Source: Methylobacterium sp. Leaf123
GTDB taxonomy: Bacteria > Pseudomonadota > Alphaproteobacteria > Rhizobiales > Beijerinckiaceae
Direction of reading: 5' to 3'
DNA: 64,000 nt
Assembly: GCF_001423405.1 (NCBI RefSeq)
Contig: NZ_LMNS01000012.1
Coordinates: forward strand, 295,210-359,209
The notes under the pieces were generated by a model. The model was not told the DNA's origin, did no database searches, and saw only the letters and a program-made list of their open reading frames with translations. Positions within the stretch are counted from its first letter, which is position 1; each line of letters opens with the position of its first letter. Positions 30,066-39,629 of the stretch are shown piece by piece. Both the position numbers and the translations under genes were made by a program.

Positions 30066-30347
30066 ATGAGCGATTTTCAGCACGAAGCCGGGCGGTTCGC
30101 CGCCTTCATCGACCGCGCCGACCGCGAGGAGATGGAGGCTGTCCAGGGCGACCTTCTGCGGATCGCCCTGGAGCGGCCCGACCCGGCCGGGCGGGCGCAG
30201 GCGATGGATGCGCTGCAGGCCGCGCTCTCCGACCGGATCCGGCCGGATGCGATGAGCCCGCTGCAGCAGGCCTTCTATGTCGCGGTGCTCTCGATGATCG
30301 AGCGCACCAAGGAGGCGGTGGCGAAGGCGCCGGCCCGGGCGGACTGA
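30066..30347 (+). CDS. Small conserved hypothetical protein
   Basis: The 93-residue product is acidic and all-helical in appearance (FAAFIDRADREEMEAVQGDLLRI, DALQAALSDRI, LQQAFYVAVLSMIERTKEA), without Cys, signal or membrane segment. No family recognised. GAGGAG lies five bases before the ATG at 30066, supporting the start. The isochorismatase-like gene begins 20 bases after its stop, so the two probably form an operon divergent from secG. Confidence 0.7.
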   Translation: MSDFQHEAGRFAAFIDRADREEMEAVQGDLLRIALERPDPAGRAQAMDALQAALSDRIRPDAMSPLQQAFYVAVLSMIERTKEAVAKAPARAD

Positions 30348-30367
30348 CCGCGGACCCGACGCATTCC

Positions 30368-30841
30368 GTGCCGCGGGACCGGCAGGCCCTGCTCGTTGTC
30401 GATGTTCAGGCCAGCTTTCGCGTGCCGGACACGATCGTCGCCGGCATCACCGCGCTGAGCCGGAGGCTGCACACGGTCGCGACCGTCGAGCGGCACGACG
30501 AGGCGGTGACACCGTTCAGGGCGCAACTCGGCTGGGCGCCGCCGGTGGACGAAGAGCCGCTGGTCCCGGCCGACCGGGTTTTCGTCAAGCACGGTTACCT
30601 GCCGCCGCCCGCGCTGATCGACCATTTCAGGGCGCTCGAGATCGAGCGCGTCCTCGTCTGCGGCGTGCAGACGGAGACCTGCTGCCTCGCCGCCGGCTTC
30701 ATGCTGTTCGATGCCGGGCTGCGCCCGACCCTGCTGCCCTGGCTCAGCGTCGGGTCATCCCTCGATCGCTCCGGTTCGCTCGGGACTGAACTCTGGCGGC
30801 ACCACTTCGGCAGCGTTCTGAGCGGTCCCGACGCGATGTAG
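30368..30841 (+). CDS. Isochorismatase-family cysteine hydrolase
   Basis: The 157-residue product has the cysteine-hydrolase triad of the family: Asp12 in LLVVDVQASF, Lys74 in VFVKHGY and Cys105 in VCGVQTETCCLA. Such enzymes hydrolyse isochorismate, nicotinamide, N-carbamoyl compounds or similar amides; the substrate here is unknown. The only start that fits is a GTG at 30368 with a weak ribosome-binding site; at 157 residues it is shorter than many relatives (about 180-200), mainly through a compact central part. Confidence 0.82.
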   Translation: MPRDRQALLVVDVQASFRVPDTIVAGITALSRRLHTVATVERHDEAVTPFRAQLGWAPPVDEEPLVPADRVFVKHGYLPPPALIDHFRALEIERVLVCGVQTETCCLAAGFMLFDAGLRPTLLPWLSVGSSLDRSGSLGTELWRHHFGSVLSGPDAM

Positions 30842-30861
30842 CCTACTGGCAAGTCATTAGC

Positions 30862-31344
30862 TCAGCGGGCGTCGGTGCAGCGCGCGGTCGCGAGAGCCGA
30901 CCAGGCTGGTTCAAAATCCGGCTCGGCCCCATCGTCTCGCTGCACCGATGCTTCGAGACGGACGACACCGCCCGCATGCGGTGTCTCGGCAATGAGCGTC
31001 GTCTCCTCGCCCCCCGATCCCACGGTCTCGCGTGTCGTCCGGTAGCGGGCGATCGTCGCACCGAGGGGCCGGTGCGCTGTCAGGTCGGCGTCTCCACCCC
31101 GTCCGGGCGTCAGCCTGATCGCGAACACGTTGCGCCGGCCCTCCTGCCCGATCGGGTGCAGGACGATGCTCTCGCCGTGGGGCCGGGCCGACAAACCCTT
31201 GGGGATATCGAGGGCCAGCCGGCATCCGCCCGGCGCGGTGATGGCCGCGCCCTGTGACGCCGTGGCCATCAGGAGAGCGAGGATCGTTCCGGCCGCCACG
31301 GGTCCAAGGAGGCTGGCGGCGCGGCGCTGCCGGGAAACGCTCAC
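30862..31344 (-). CDS. Exported protein of unknown function downstream of tpiA
   Basis: The 160-residue product has a basic N-region and a hydrophobic signal (about 12-33, ending SQGAA), then a beta-rich mature part with two Cys (GGCRLAL and TARCTDA) that could form one disulfide. No family recognised. The GTG start overlaps the tpiA stop codon (GTGA), so it is translationally coupled to tpiA although an envelope protein and a glycolytic enzyme are an odd pair. Confidence 0.7.
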   Translation of the reverse strand: MSVSRQRRAASLLGPVAAGTILALLMATASQGAAITAPGGCRLALDIPKGLSARPHGESIVLHPIGQEGRRNVFAIRLTPGRGGDADLTAHRPLGATIARYRTTRETVGSGGEETTLIAETPHAGGVVRLEASVQRDDGAEPDFEPAWSALATARCTDAR

Positions 31345-32105
31345 CCCTCGTAAGCGCGGCAGATCCCCAAAAAGTCCTCCGCCACGAGGCTGGCGCCGCC
31401 GACCAGCGCGCCGTCGACATTCTCCACCGCCATCAATTCGCGGGCATTCGAGGGCTTCACCGAGCCGCCGTAGAGGATGCGGATCTTGTGCGCCTCCTCG
31501 CCGACGAGCTTGTCGAGCATCTCGCGCAAGGAGGCGTGGACCTCGGCGATCTCCGTCGCCGTCGGCGTGCGGCCCGAGCCGATCGCCCAGACCGGCTCGT
31601 AGGCGATCACGGTGTCGGCGCCGGTCGCGCCCTTCGGCAGGCCGATGGCGAGCTGCGCGCGCACGATGTCGAGCGCCCGGCCCTGCTGGCGCTCCTCCAT
31701 CGTCTCGCCGACGCAGATGATGCCGCGCAGGCCGGCGCGGCGGGCGCCCAGCGCCTTGGCGTGGACGCCGTCATCGGTCTCGTAATGGTAGGCGCGCCGC
31801 TCGGAATGGCCGACGATGACGTAGGTCGCGCCGAGATCGGCAAACATCTCCGCCGAGATCGAGCCGGTGAAGGCGCCGTTTGGCCGCGCATGCAGGTTCT
31901 GGCCGCCGATGGCGACCACGGAGCCGTAGACCGCCGCCACGCAGGAGGAGATCAGCGTCGCGGGCGGGCAGATCAGCACGTCGATCTTGTCCGCGAGCGC
32001 CGGCGAGAGCCCGTCACGGATCGCCTCGACGGTCGGGACCGAGGAGAGCAGACCGTTCATCTTCCAGTTGCCGGCAACCAGCGGACGGCGTCCCTCGCTT
32101 GCCAT
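31341..32105 (-). CDS. tpiA: Triose-phosphate isomerase
   Basis: Interconverts dihydroxyacetone phosphate and glyceraldehyde 3-phosphate. The 254-residue product keeps all catalytic residues: Asn13 and Lys15 in AGNWKMNG, His100 in IVGHSERR and Glu170 in VIAYEPVWAIGSG, plus the phosphate-binding LYGGSVKPSN. The ATG at 32105 gives the standard start; the frame continues to 32156 without support. It is divergent from ppiD, with a 221-base intergenic region containing a perfect 20-base palindrome. Confidence 0.97.
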   Translation of the reverse strand: MASEGRRPLVAGNWKMNGLLSSVPTVEAIRDGLSPALADKIDVLICPPATLISSCVAAVYGSVVAIGGQNLHARPNGAFTGSISAEMFADLGATYVIVGHSERRAYHYETDDGVHAKALGARRAGLRGIICVGETMEERQQGRALDIVRAQLAIGLPKGATGADTVIAYEPVWAIGSGRTPTATEIAEVHASLREMLDKLVGEEAHKIRILYGGSVKPSNARELMAVENVDGALVGGASLVAEDFLGICRAYEG

Positions 32106-32278
32106 GGCGTCCCGGTTCTCCGTGTCTGGTGGAAGGCTGCAACGTCGTGGGCGCACCTAGCAGAGCAAGCTTAGGGGCGCAAACCACCCTTCGGGCGATT
32201 CCCGCTGACAATCCGCCTGCAATCGACATGCCCTTTGCGCCGCCGCCCCGATCGTCTATCGCGGGGCTCGAATTTGTT

Positions 32279-32298
32279 CCCCGCCCGCGCGGGCGGGG
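32279..32298. promoter_or_regulatory. Perfect 20-base GC palindrome upstream of ppiD
   Basis: CCCCGCCCGCGCGGGCGGGG is its own reverse complement and lies 28 bases before the ppiD ATG in the tpiA-ppiD divergent region. It could be an operator or a leader hairpin; the tract has no spacer, so an RNA loop would have to open the centre. Confidence 0.4.
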
Positions 32299-32326
32299 AC
32301 CGTCAAGATTTAGGTCCGGGCGTCCG

Positions 32327-34231
32327 ATGCTCCAGTCCATTCGCAGTGCCAGCCAGCATTGGCTCGGCAAGGTCGTGCTGTCGGTGATCTTCACCTTCCT
32401 GATCGCGGGCGTCGCGATCTTCGGTGTGGAGGAGTTCTTCCGCGGCGGGTCGACCACGGCGGTCGCCACCGTCGGCAAGACGCCGATCACGGCCGAGGAG
32501 GTTCGCAGCGCCTACCAGAACCAGCTCCAGCGCTATCAGGCCCAGCTCAAGCGGACGCTGACGCCGGACCAGGCGCGGGCGATGGGCCTGGAGCGCCAGG
32601 TGCTGGCGCAGCTCATCACCGAGGCGGCGCTCGACCAGAAGACCACGGATCTCGGCCTTGCCGTCTCCGACGCGACGGTGCTGCGGGCGATCCAGGACGA
32701 GCCGAGCTTCAAGAACGCCAATGGCAGCTTCGACCGGGCGCTGTTCTTCCAGACGCTCCAGCGGGCGGGCCTGAACGAGGCGATGTTCGTGCGCGAGCAG
32801 CGCTCGGTCATCGCCCGCCTGCAACTAGCCGACGCGATCGTCGCCGAGATGCCGGTGCCTCAGGCGATCCGCGAGGCGGTGCACCGCTACAGCACCGAGC
32901 GCCGCGACGCCGCCGTGCTGACGCTGGCGCCCTCCGCCGCTGGCGAGATCCCCGCCCCGACCGACGACGAGCTGAACGCCTATTACGAGAACAACAAGGC
33001 CTCGTTCCGCGCCCCCGAATACCGCAGCCTTAACCTGCTGGTGCTCGACCCCGCCGCTCTCGCCAAACCGGAGGAGGTCTCCGACGAGGAGGCGCGCAAG
33101 GTCTACGACGCCAATCCCGGCCGTTTCGGCAAGCCGGAGCGGCGCACGATCCAGCAGATCAGCTTCCCCGACGAGGCGGCTGCATCGGAGGCGCGGGCCA
33201 AGATCGAGAGCGGCGCGACGCCGTTCGAGACGGTGGCCGCCGACCGTGACCTCGACCCGAAGCAGCTCGATCTCGGCACGATGACGAAGGCCGAGCTGTT
33301 CGATCCGGCGGTGGGCAACGCCGCCTTCGCCCTGGAGCAGGGCAAGGTGAGCGAGCCGGTAAAGGGCCGCTTCGGCACCGTGCTCCTGCGCGTCACGGCC
33401 ATCGAGCCCGGCACGGTCAAGCCGTTCGACGCGGTCAAGGACGAGATCCGCAAGGAGATCGCGCTGAAGCGCGTGCGCGACGGCGGCTTCGACAAGGCGC
33501 AGGACGCCATCGAGGATGCCCGCGCCTCCGCCAAGCCGCTGGCTGAGATCGCCAAGGACCAGGGCCTGACGCTGCTGAGCATCCCGGCGGTCGATGCCCA
33601 GGGCAACGACCCTTCCGGCCAGCCGGTCGCCGGCATTCCGGACAAGGAGACCACCCTGCCGGCCGCCTTCCGCGCGGATGTCGGCAACGACACCGAAGTG
33701 CTGCGCACGAAGGCCGGCGGCGCGATCTGGTACGATGTCGTCAAGATCGATCCCTCGCACGACAAGCCGCTGGCGGAAGTCCGCGACGCGGTGGTGAAGG
33801 GCTGGACCGAAGCCGAGGTCGCCAAGCGCCTCGTCGCCAAGTCGAAGGAGCTGACCGAGCGCCTCGACAAGGGCGAGGCCATCGAGGCCGTGGCGCAGGA
33901 GGCGGGCGTGCCGCTGAAGGCGTTCAGCGAGATCGGCCGCAACCAAGCGAAGGACGACCTCTCCACCGAGATCGTCGAGCGCATCTTCACCACCCCGGTC
34001 GGCAAGGCGGCCTCGGCGCCCGCCGGCGACGGACGCGCGGTGTTCAAGGTCACCGCCGCCACGATGCCGGCCTTCGTGCCGGGCACGCCGAGCGACGGCC
34101 AACTCGTGACCTCGCTGCGCACGGCGATCGCCGACGACGTGCTCGGCGAGTTCATCGCCGAGGTGCAGAAGAGCGCCGGCGTCACCGTGAACCAGACCGC
34201 CCTGCGGCGCGCGCTCGGCGGCGAGTACTGA
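32327..34231 (+). CDS. ppiD: Membrane-anchored peptidyl-prolyl isomerase/chaperone PpiD
   Basis: The 634-residue product has one N-terminal membrane segment (about 16-35, VVLSVIFTFLIAGVAIFGV), a SurA-like N-terminal chaperone region, and a central parvulin domain (around PERRTIQQISF ... GTVLLRVTAIEPG), followed by a second helical chaperone region. PpiD sits in the inner membrane and helps proteins leaving the Sec channel. The ATG at 32327 gives MLQSIRSASQHW, a typical PpiD start. trpE begins seven bases after the stop, so the two are co-transcribed. Confidence 0.92.
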   Translation: MLQSIRSASQHWLGKVVLSVIFTFLIAGVAIFGVEEFFRGGSTTAVATVGKTPITAEEVRSAYQNQLQRYQAQLKRTLTPDQARAMGLERQVLAQLITEAALDQKTTDLGLAVSDATVLRAIQDEPSFKNANGSFDRALFFQTLQRAGLNEAMFVREQRSVIARLQLADAIVAEMPVPQAIREAVHRYSTERRDAAVLTLAPSAAGEIPAPTDDELNAYYENNKASFRAPEYRSLNLLVLDPAALAKPEEVSDEEARKVYDANPGRFGKPERRTIQQISFPDEAAASEARAKIESGATPFETVAADRDLDPKQLDLGTMTKAELFDPAVGNAAFALEQGKVSEPVKGRFGTVLLRVTAIEPGTVKPFDAVKDEIRKEIALKRVRDGGFDKAQDAIEDARASAKPLAEIAKDQGLTLLSIPAVDAQGNDPSGQPVAGIPDKETTLPAAFRADVGNDTEVLRTKAGGAIWYDVVKIDPSHDKPLAEVRDAVVKGWTEAEVAKRLVAKSKELTERLDKGEAIEAVAQEAGVPLKAFSEIGRNQAKDDLSTEIVERIFTTPVGKAASAPAGDGRAVFKVTAATMPAFVPGTPSDGQLVTSLRTAIADDVLGEFIAEVQKSAGVTVNQTALRRALGGEY

Positions 34232-34238
34232 GGCCCCC

Positions 34239-35759
34239 ATGACCGAGCCTGCGCACGAGGCCGTAGCGCGTGCCTACGAGGCGGGACGGGCGAGCCTGCT
34301 CGGCCTGACCCTCGTGGCCGATCTGGAAACGCCGGTCGCCGCCTTCCTCAAGCTGAAGGCGGTCCATGCCGGACCTGGCTTCCTGCTCGAATCGGTCGAG
34401 GGCGGCGCGGTGCGCGGGCGCTACTCCATGATCGGGCTCGACCCCGACCTGATCTGGCGCTGCCGCGACGGACGCCCCGAGATCGCCCGCGACGCCGACC
34501 TCACGGATTTCGTGGCCGACGAGCGGGCGCCGCTCGCCTCGCTGCGTGCCCTCATCGCCGAGAGCGCGGTCGGGGATGACGCCGAGAGCGCCGCGCTGCC
34601 GCCGATGGCGGCCGGTCTGTTCGGCTATCTCGGCTACGACATGGTCCGCGCCATGGAGCGGCTGCCGGAGCCGAACCCCGATCCGCTCGGCGTGCCGGAC
34701 GCGATCCTGATGCGCCCGCGGGTGATGGTGGTGTTCGACGCGGTGGCCGACGCGCTCACCGTCGTCACCCCCGTGCGCCCGACAGATGGCGTGAGCGTGC
34801 GCGCCGCGCTGGAAGCCGCGCAGGGCCGTCTCGACCGGGTCGCGGAGGCCCTCGAAGGCCCGTTGCCGGTCGAGGCGCGCCTCGACGTCGCGAGCCTGCC
34901 CCTGCCCTCCCCGGTCTCGAACACCGAGCCGGACGCGTTCCTCGACATGGTGGCCAAGGCCAAGGAGTACATCGTCGCGGGCGACATCTTCCAAGTGGTG
35001 CTGTCGCAGCGCTTCGAGGCGCCCTTCACCCTGCCGGCCCTCGCCCTCTACCGCTCCTTGCGCCGCACCAACCCGGCGCCGTTCCTGTGCTACCTCGATT
35101 TCGAGGCGTTTCAGGTCGTCTGCTCCTCGCCCGAGATCCTCGTGCGGGTGCGCGAGGGCAAGGTGACGATCCGCCCGATCGCGGGCACGCGCCGCCGCGG
35201 CGCCACGCCCGCCGAGGACCGGGCGCTCGCCGACGAACTCCTGGCCGATCCGAAGGAGCGCTCCGAGCACCTGATGCTGCTCGACCTCGGCCGCAACGAT
35301 GTCGGCCGCGTCTCGAAGATCGGCAGCGTCACCGTCACCGACTCGTTCTTCCTCGAATACTATTCGCAGGTGATGCACATCGTCTCGAACGTCGAGGGCG
35401 ACCTCGACCCGAGCCACGACGCGCTCTCGGCGCTGGCCGCCGGCTTTCCCGCCGGCACCGTCTCGGGCGCGCCGAAGGTGCGGGCGATGGAGATCATCGA
35501 CGAGTTGGAGCGCGAGAAGCGCGGGCCCTATGGCGGCTGCATCGGCTATTTCGGCGCGCGCGGCGAGATGGACACCTGCATCGTCCTGCGCACGGCCATC
35601 GTGAAGGACGGCCGCATGCACGTGCAGGCCGGCGCCGGCATCGTCTACGATTCCGATCCCGCCTCCGAGCAGCAGGAGTGCGTGAACAAGGCGCGTGCCC
35701 TGTTCCGCGCGGCGGAGGATGCGGTGCAGTTCGCGAGCCGGGCCAAGCGGGGGCAGTAG
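34239..35759 (+). CDS. trpE: Anthranilate synthase component I
   Basis: Converts chorismate to anthranilate with ammonia supplied by TrpG. The 506-residue product has the N-terminal regulatory part with a LLES motif (FLLESVEGG; this Ser is part of the tryptophan feedback site in the family) and the chorismate-binding domain: RPIAGTRRRG, HLMLLDLGRNDVGRV, PAGTVSGAPKVRAMEII and ETD-type VQAGAGIVYDSDP. GAGG precedes the ATG. It is separated from trpG, trpD and trpC by a chemoreceptor gene on the opposite strand. Confidence 0.96.
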   Translation: MTEPAHEAVARAYEAGRASLLGLTLVADLETPVAAFLKLKAVHAGPGFLLESVEGGAVRGRYSMIGLDPDLIWRCRDGRPEIARDADLTDFVADERAPLASLRALIAESAVGDDAESAALPPMAAGLFGYLGYDMVRAMERLPEPNPDPLGVPDAILMRPRVMVVFDAVADALTVVTPVRPTDGVSVRAALEAAQGRLDRVAEALEGPLPVEARLDVASLPLPSPVSNTEPDAFLDMVAKAKEYIVAGDIFQVVLSQRFEAPFTLPALALYRSLRRTNPAPFLCYLDFEAFQVVCSSPEILVRVREGKVTIRPIAGTRRRGATPAEDRALADELLADPKERSEHLMLLDLGRNDVGRVSKIGSVTVTDSFFLEYYSQVMHIVSNVEGDLDPSHDALSALAAGFPAGTVSGAPKVRAMEIIDELEREKRGPYGGCIGYFGARGEMDTCIVLRTAIVKDGRMHVQAGAGIVYDSDPASEQQECVNKARALFRAAEDAVQFASRAKRGQ

Positions 35760-35820
35760 CGGCTTCGGGGAAGCGGGTTTGAGCCCCCGGCGCGTCTGCC
35801 GAGGGCCCGTGTCCATGGAC

Positions 35821-37512
35821 TCAAGCGGTCTTCACGTCTGCGAGGAAGCTGGCGACGGTGCGACTGATCCCTTCGGCGCTGTCGGCGAGCTGGCGAGCCG
35901 CCCCGAGAACCTCCGTCGCCGCCGTGCCGGTCTCGCCTGCGCCCTTCTTCATGCCGGCAACGCCGCAGGTGACGTGCTCGGTGCCGTGGGCCGCCTCTTG
36001 AACGTTGCGGGCGATCTCGCGGGTTGCGGTTTCCTGCTCTTCCAGAGCCGCCGCGATGCTCGTCGAAACCTGTTCCAGGCTGGCGATCTGCCCGCCGATG
36101 CTGCGGATGGCGGCGACCGCCGCCTTGGTCGCTTCCTGGATCGATCCGATCTGAGCAGAGACCTCCTCGGTCGCCTGCCCGGTCCGCGCGGCGAGTTCCT
36201 TCACCTCCGTGGCGACCACCGCGAAGCCGCGGCCGGCTTGGCCGGCCCGAGCCGCCTCGATCGTCGCGTTGAGCGCCAGCAGGTTCGTCTGGCCTGCGAT
36301 CCCTGAAATCATCGCCACCACCGCGCCGATGCGCTCGGCCGTGTTGCTCAGGGTTTGGATGGTCGCGTCGGTTTCCGCGACGCGATCGACGGCGGCCCCG
36401 ATCAGGTGGATGGACTGTGCGACCTGCGCCGTGATCTCCGCGATCGAGGCGGACAATTCCTCCGTGGCGGCGGCCACGGTCTGGACGTTGGAGGCGGTCT
36501 GCGTCGCCGTCGAGGAGACCGCCATCGCCTGCGTGGACGTCTCGTCGGCGATCCCGCTCATCGAGCGGGCGGTCACCTCCATGTTCGCCGATGCTATGGT
36601 GAGGCCGGAGGTCATCCGGGTGGCGTCGGCTTCGAAGGTGCGGGTCGCCGCGTCGAGCCGCTCGGCGCGCATCATCTTCGCATGGGTCTCGCGGGCCTGC
36701 TCGGCCTCAAGCCGCTGCCGCGCCAGAGCGCTTTCCTTGAACACCGCGAGCGCCCGATTGAGCGCGCCGACTTCGTCGCGCCGTGCGACGTCGTCCACAG
36801 CTGTGTCGAGGTCGCCGGCCGCGAGGCGCTCGGTGGCCTGCACGGCTCGCCGTATCGGGCGTGCGATCCCGAGGAAGGTGATCAGCCCTGCCAGCGAGGC
36901 CAGCCCTCCGATACCGACGACGCCGGTGACGATGAGGCGTGTCATGGTGGCGTGTCCTGCCGCCGCCATCGTTTCGATGGCTTTCTCGGTGCTGGCCGCA
37001 TTCACCGCCAGGTGGGACGACAGGCGCTCCTCCAGGCGCTGGCGCGCGGCACGTCCCTCGCCGTTGGCGATCGCGAACGCCCCCTTCTGATCACCCTGCA
37101 GCGCGCGCTCGACGCTTCGTTCAACCTGGGACAGATAGACGTCCAGCACGTGGCGGGTCTCTTCGTAGCGCTTTTGCAAAGCGCTCGTTTCAGCCACCGC
37201 GAGGATCGTGTCGATCTGCTTGAAGACCTTGGTTCGGCTTGTATCGAGGAGGGCCTTCGACTTCGTCATCTCGGCCGGATCGCTCTCGATGAGAATGTTC
37301 TTCTCATGAAGCGTCGCCTCCTTGATCAGGCGATCGAACTCGCTGACCGCGATACGGCGCTGGAGCGTGTAGTCCGTGAGGCGCGTCACCCGGTCCAGGA
37401 TCCCGTCGATCCCGGACCCGGCGGTGAGCACGAGGCCGATGCTCAGGCAGATCAGGAGCCCGATCGGGATTGCGAGCTTCAGGGGCAACGCGAGATGGTT
37501 GATGTAGCGCAT
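35821..37512 (-). CDS. Methyl-accepting chemotaxis protein (transmembrane chemoreceptor)
   Basis: The 563-residue product has two membrane segments (about 13-31 and 193-216) flanking a helical periplasmic four-helix-bundle-type sensor, a HAMP domain (about 217-270), and a cytoplasmic signalling domain with the conserved hairpin tip [20 protein letters not shown] and [19 protein letters not shown]. It lacks an obvious C-terminal CheR-docking pentapeptide. The ATG at 37512 is chosen to put the first membrane segment at the N-terminus. It sits alone between trpE and trpG in the opposite direction; ligand unknown. Confidence 0.92.
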   Translation of the reverse strand: MRYINHLALPLKLAIPIGLLICLSIGLVLTAGSGIDGILDRVTRLTDYTLQRRIAVSEFDRLIKEATLHEKNILIESDPAEMTKSKALLDTSRTKVFKQIDTILAVAETSALQKRYEETRHVLDVYLSQVERSVERALQGDQKGAFAIANGEGRAARQRLEERLSSHLAVNAASTEKAIETMAAAGHATMTRLIVTGVVGIGGLASLAGLITFLGIARPIRRAVQATERLAAGDLDTAVDDVARRDEVGALNRALAVFKESALARQRLEAEQARETHAKMMRAERLDAATRTFEADATRMTSGLTIASANMEVTARSMSGIADETSTQAMAVSSTATQTASNVQTVAAATEELSASIAEITAQVAQSIHLIGAAVDRVAETDATIQTLSNTAERIGAVVAMISGIAGQTNLLALNATIEAARAGQAGRGFAVVATEVKELAARTGQATEEVSAQIGSIQEATKAAVAAIRSIGGQIASLEQVSTSIAAALEEQETATREIARNVQEAAHGTEHVTCGVAGMKKGAGETGTAATEVLGAARQLADSAEGISRTVASFLADVKTA

Positions 37513-37790
37513 GACGACCGGACGCCCTGACGTGGAGCAAGCCCTAAAATAAACAAATGATGTGAAAAAAACGGTTAAGATGTGATGGATGAAGTGATGC
37601 CACCAGCACGAGCAAATTGGGGGCCACGCTCCGCCCACAGCGTGCACCCGATCCGCGGTGCGCTCGGCCGCGCCATCGCGGCCGGTCGTGCGGAACGGAC
37701 GGCCGGCGGCGCGATGCGTCCCCGAGAGCCCGTTGACCCCGGCCGGATCAACGGTCACATCGACCGGGAAACTCCGCAGAACCGGCGGCC
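37513..37790. other. Divergent intergenic region between the chemoreceptor and trpG
   Basis: This 278-base region must contain both the chemoreceptor and trpG promoters. The 60 bases next to the chemoreceptor are AT-rich (CCTAAAATAAACAAATGATG, then an A7 run), unusual for this genome. No tryptophan-rich leader peptide and no attenuator hairpin were seen before trpG. Confidence 0.5.
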
Positions 37791-38393
37791 ATGTCCAACG
37801 TCCTCGTCATCGACAACTACGATTCCTTCACGTGGAATCTCGTCCACCTGATCGGCCCGCTCTGCGAGCGGATCGACGTGGTGCGCAACGATCAGATCGA
37901 CGTTGCCGGAATCCGCGCGCGGGCGCCGGACGCGCTCGTGCTCTCGCCGGGGCCGTGCACCCCGAACGAGGCCGGGATCTGCCTCGATGCGGTGCGGGAG
38001 CTGGGCTCCGAGATCCCGATCTTCGGCGTCTGCCTCGGGCTGCAGACCATCGGACAGGCCTATGGCGGCGACGTGGTGCGCGCGCCCTCCCCCATGCACG
38101 GCAAGGTCTCCACCATCCGCCACGAGGCCAAGGGCGTGTTTCGCGGCATCAACGAGGGTTTTTCCGCCACGCGCTACCACTCGCTGGTGGTGGACCGTGC
38201 GAGCTGCCCGCAGGATCTCGCCGTGACGGCGGAAGCCGACGGGCTCATCATGGGGCTTCAGCACCGGGCGTTGCCGGTTCACGGCGTGCAGTTCCACCCC
38301 GAGAGCATCCTCTCGAACCACGGCACGCAGATCCTGCGCAACTTCCTCGACATCGCCGCCGCTTGGCGGAAGGACGCCGCGCCCCGCGCGTGA
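37791..38393 (+). CDS. trpG: Anthranilate synthase component II (glutamine amidotransferase)
   Basis: Supplies ammonia from glutamine to TrpE. The 200-residue product shows the class I glutamine amidotransferase triad: Cys in [18 protein letters not shown], and His-Glu in [13 protein letters not shown], with the [12 protein letters not shown] start. First gene of trpG-trpD-trpC-moaC-moeA. Confidence 0.96.
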   Translation: MSNVLVIDNYDSFTWNLVHLIGPLCERIDVVRNDQIDVAGIRARAPDALVLSPGPCTPNEAGICLDAVRELGSEIPIFGVCLGLQTIGQAYGGDVVRAPSPMHGKVSTIRHEAKGVFRGINEGFSATRYHSLVVDRASCPQDLAVTAEADGLIMGLQHRALPVHGVQFHPESILSNHGTQILRNFLDIAAAWRKDAAPRA

Positions 38394-38434
38394 CAAGGCC
38401 GGCCGCGGCGTGCATTGACGGGGCACACCCTATT

Positions 38435-38568
38435 CCCTCCCCCCTCCGCGGGGGAGGGTGCCTCGCGGATGCGAGGCGGGAGAGGGGCTGGCTCCGAATT
38501 CTTCGGAAACGCCGCTCCCCTCACCCGACCCCCTCCGGGGGGCACCCTCTCCCGCAGAGGGGAGAGGG
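38435..38568. repeat. Palindromic repeat element between trpG and trpD
   Basis: A 134-base GC-rich element with nested palindromes: CCCTCCCCCC ... GGGGGAGGG at the left, CCTCGCGGATGCGAGG in the middle, and CCCTCTCC ... GGAGAGGG (38545-38552 with 38561-38568) at the right. The right arm GGAGAGGG is also the best Shine-Dalgarno sequence for the trpD ATG at 38579. Confidence 0.7.
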
Positions 38569-38578
38569 CTTCCAGCGG

Positions 38579-39607
38579 ATGATCACGACCCCGATGGACG
38601 CCTTCAAGACTCATCTCGCGACCGTCGCCTCCGGCGCCCCGCTGAGCCGCGAGCAGGCCCGCGCCGCCTTCGATGACCTGCTCTCGGGCGAGGTCACGCC
38701 GATCCAGGCCGGCGCCTTCCTCACCGCCCTCTCGGTGCGCGGCGAGAGCGAGGACGAGATCGTCGGCGCGGTCTCGGCGATGCGCGCGCGGATGCTGCCG
38801 GTCGCGGCGCCCGAGGGCGCCATCGACATCGTCGGCACTGGCGGCGACCATTCGGGCAGCTACAACGTCTCGACCCTGGCCGCGATCCTCACGGCCGCCT
38901 GCGGCGTGCCGGTGGCCAAACACGGCAACCGCGCCGCAACCTCGCGCTCCGGCGCCGCCGACGTGCTGGCGGCCCTCGGCGTGAAGATCGGGCTCCCGCC
39001 CGAGGCCCTGGCACGCTGCCTCTCGGAAGCGGGGCTCTGCTTCATGTTTGCGCAGACGCATCACGGCGCCATGCGCCATGTCGCGCCGGTGCGCAGCGAA
39101 CTGCCGTTCCGCACCATCTTCAACATGCTGGGACCGCTCTCGAACCCGGCCGGCGTGACGGCCCAGGTGTTCGGCGTCTCGCGGCCGGCCTGGGCCGAGC
39201 CGCTGACACGGGTGCTGGCCACACTCGGCAGCCGCCGGGTCTGGACCGTGCACGGCTCCGACGGGCTCGACGAGATCACCACCACCGGTCCCACCGCCGT
39301 GGTCGCGCTGGAAGACGGCGCGTTCTCGCGCTTTACCCTCGATCCGCGCGAGGTCGGCCTGCCGCTCGCGACCCTGGACGACCTGCGCGGGGGCGACCCC
39401 GAGCACAACGCCGCCGCTTTGGGCGCCGTGCTGGAGGGCGCCCGCAACGCCTATCGCGACATTGCCGTGCTCAACGCGGGCGCCGGCCTCGTGGTGGCGG
39501 GGGCCGCCGGCACGCTCGCCGAGGGTGTCGCGCGGGCGCAAGGCGCGATCGATTCCGGTACGGCGCGGGGCACGCTCGCGCGCCTCGTCGCCGTCTCCAA
39601 TGCATGA
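38579..39607 (+). CDS. trpD: Anthranilate phosphoribosyltransferase
   Basis: Transfers phosphoribose from PRPP to anthranilate. The 342-residue product has [21 protein letters not shown] (the PRPP-binding GTGGD loop), [18 protein letters not shown], the [31 protein letters not shown] segment split across conserved motifs, and [14 protein letters not shown]. The start at 38579 uses GGAGAGGG ten bases upstream, inside the repeat element; an ATG at 38594 has no ribosome-binding site. Part of the trpG-trpD-trpC run. Confidence 0.96.
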   Translation: MITTPMDAFKTHLATVASGAPLSREQARAAFDDLLSGEVTPIQAGAFLTALSVRGESEDEIVGAVSAMRARMLPVAAPEGAIDIVGTGGDHSGSYNVSTLAAILTAACGVPVAKHGNRAATSRSGAADVLAALGVKIGLPPEALARCLSEAGLCFMFAQTHHGAMRHVAPVRSELPFRTIFNMLGPLSNPAGVTAQVFGVSRPAWAEPLTRVLATLGSRRVWTVHGSDGLDEITTTGPTAVVALEDGAFSRFTLDPREVGLPLATLDDLRGGDPEHNAAALGAVLEGARNAYRDIAVLNAGAGLVVAGAAGTLAEGVARAQGAIDSGTARGTLARLVAVSNA

Positions 39608-39629
39608 TAGACGGCTTTGAGCGGTTCTA

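Noticed and set aside
30851..30927. tRNA-like signals TAGCTCAGCGG and GGTTCAAAATCC at D-arm and T-arm distance
   Set aside because: The seven bases before the D-arm-like motif do not pair with those after the T-arm-like motif, the T loop would have eight bases, and most of the stretch is coding for the exported protein downstream of tpiA.
37582..37851. Possible leader peptide and attenuator before trpG
   Set aside because: The frame has a single Trp codon, runs into trpG in another frame, and no alternative hairpins with a T run were found.
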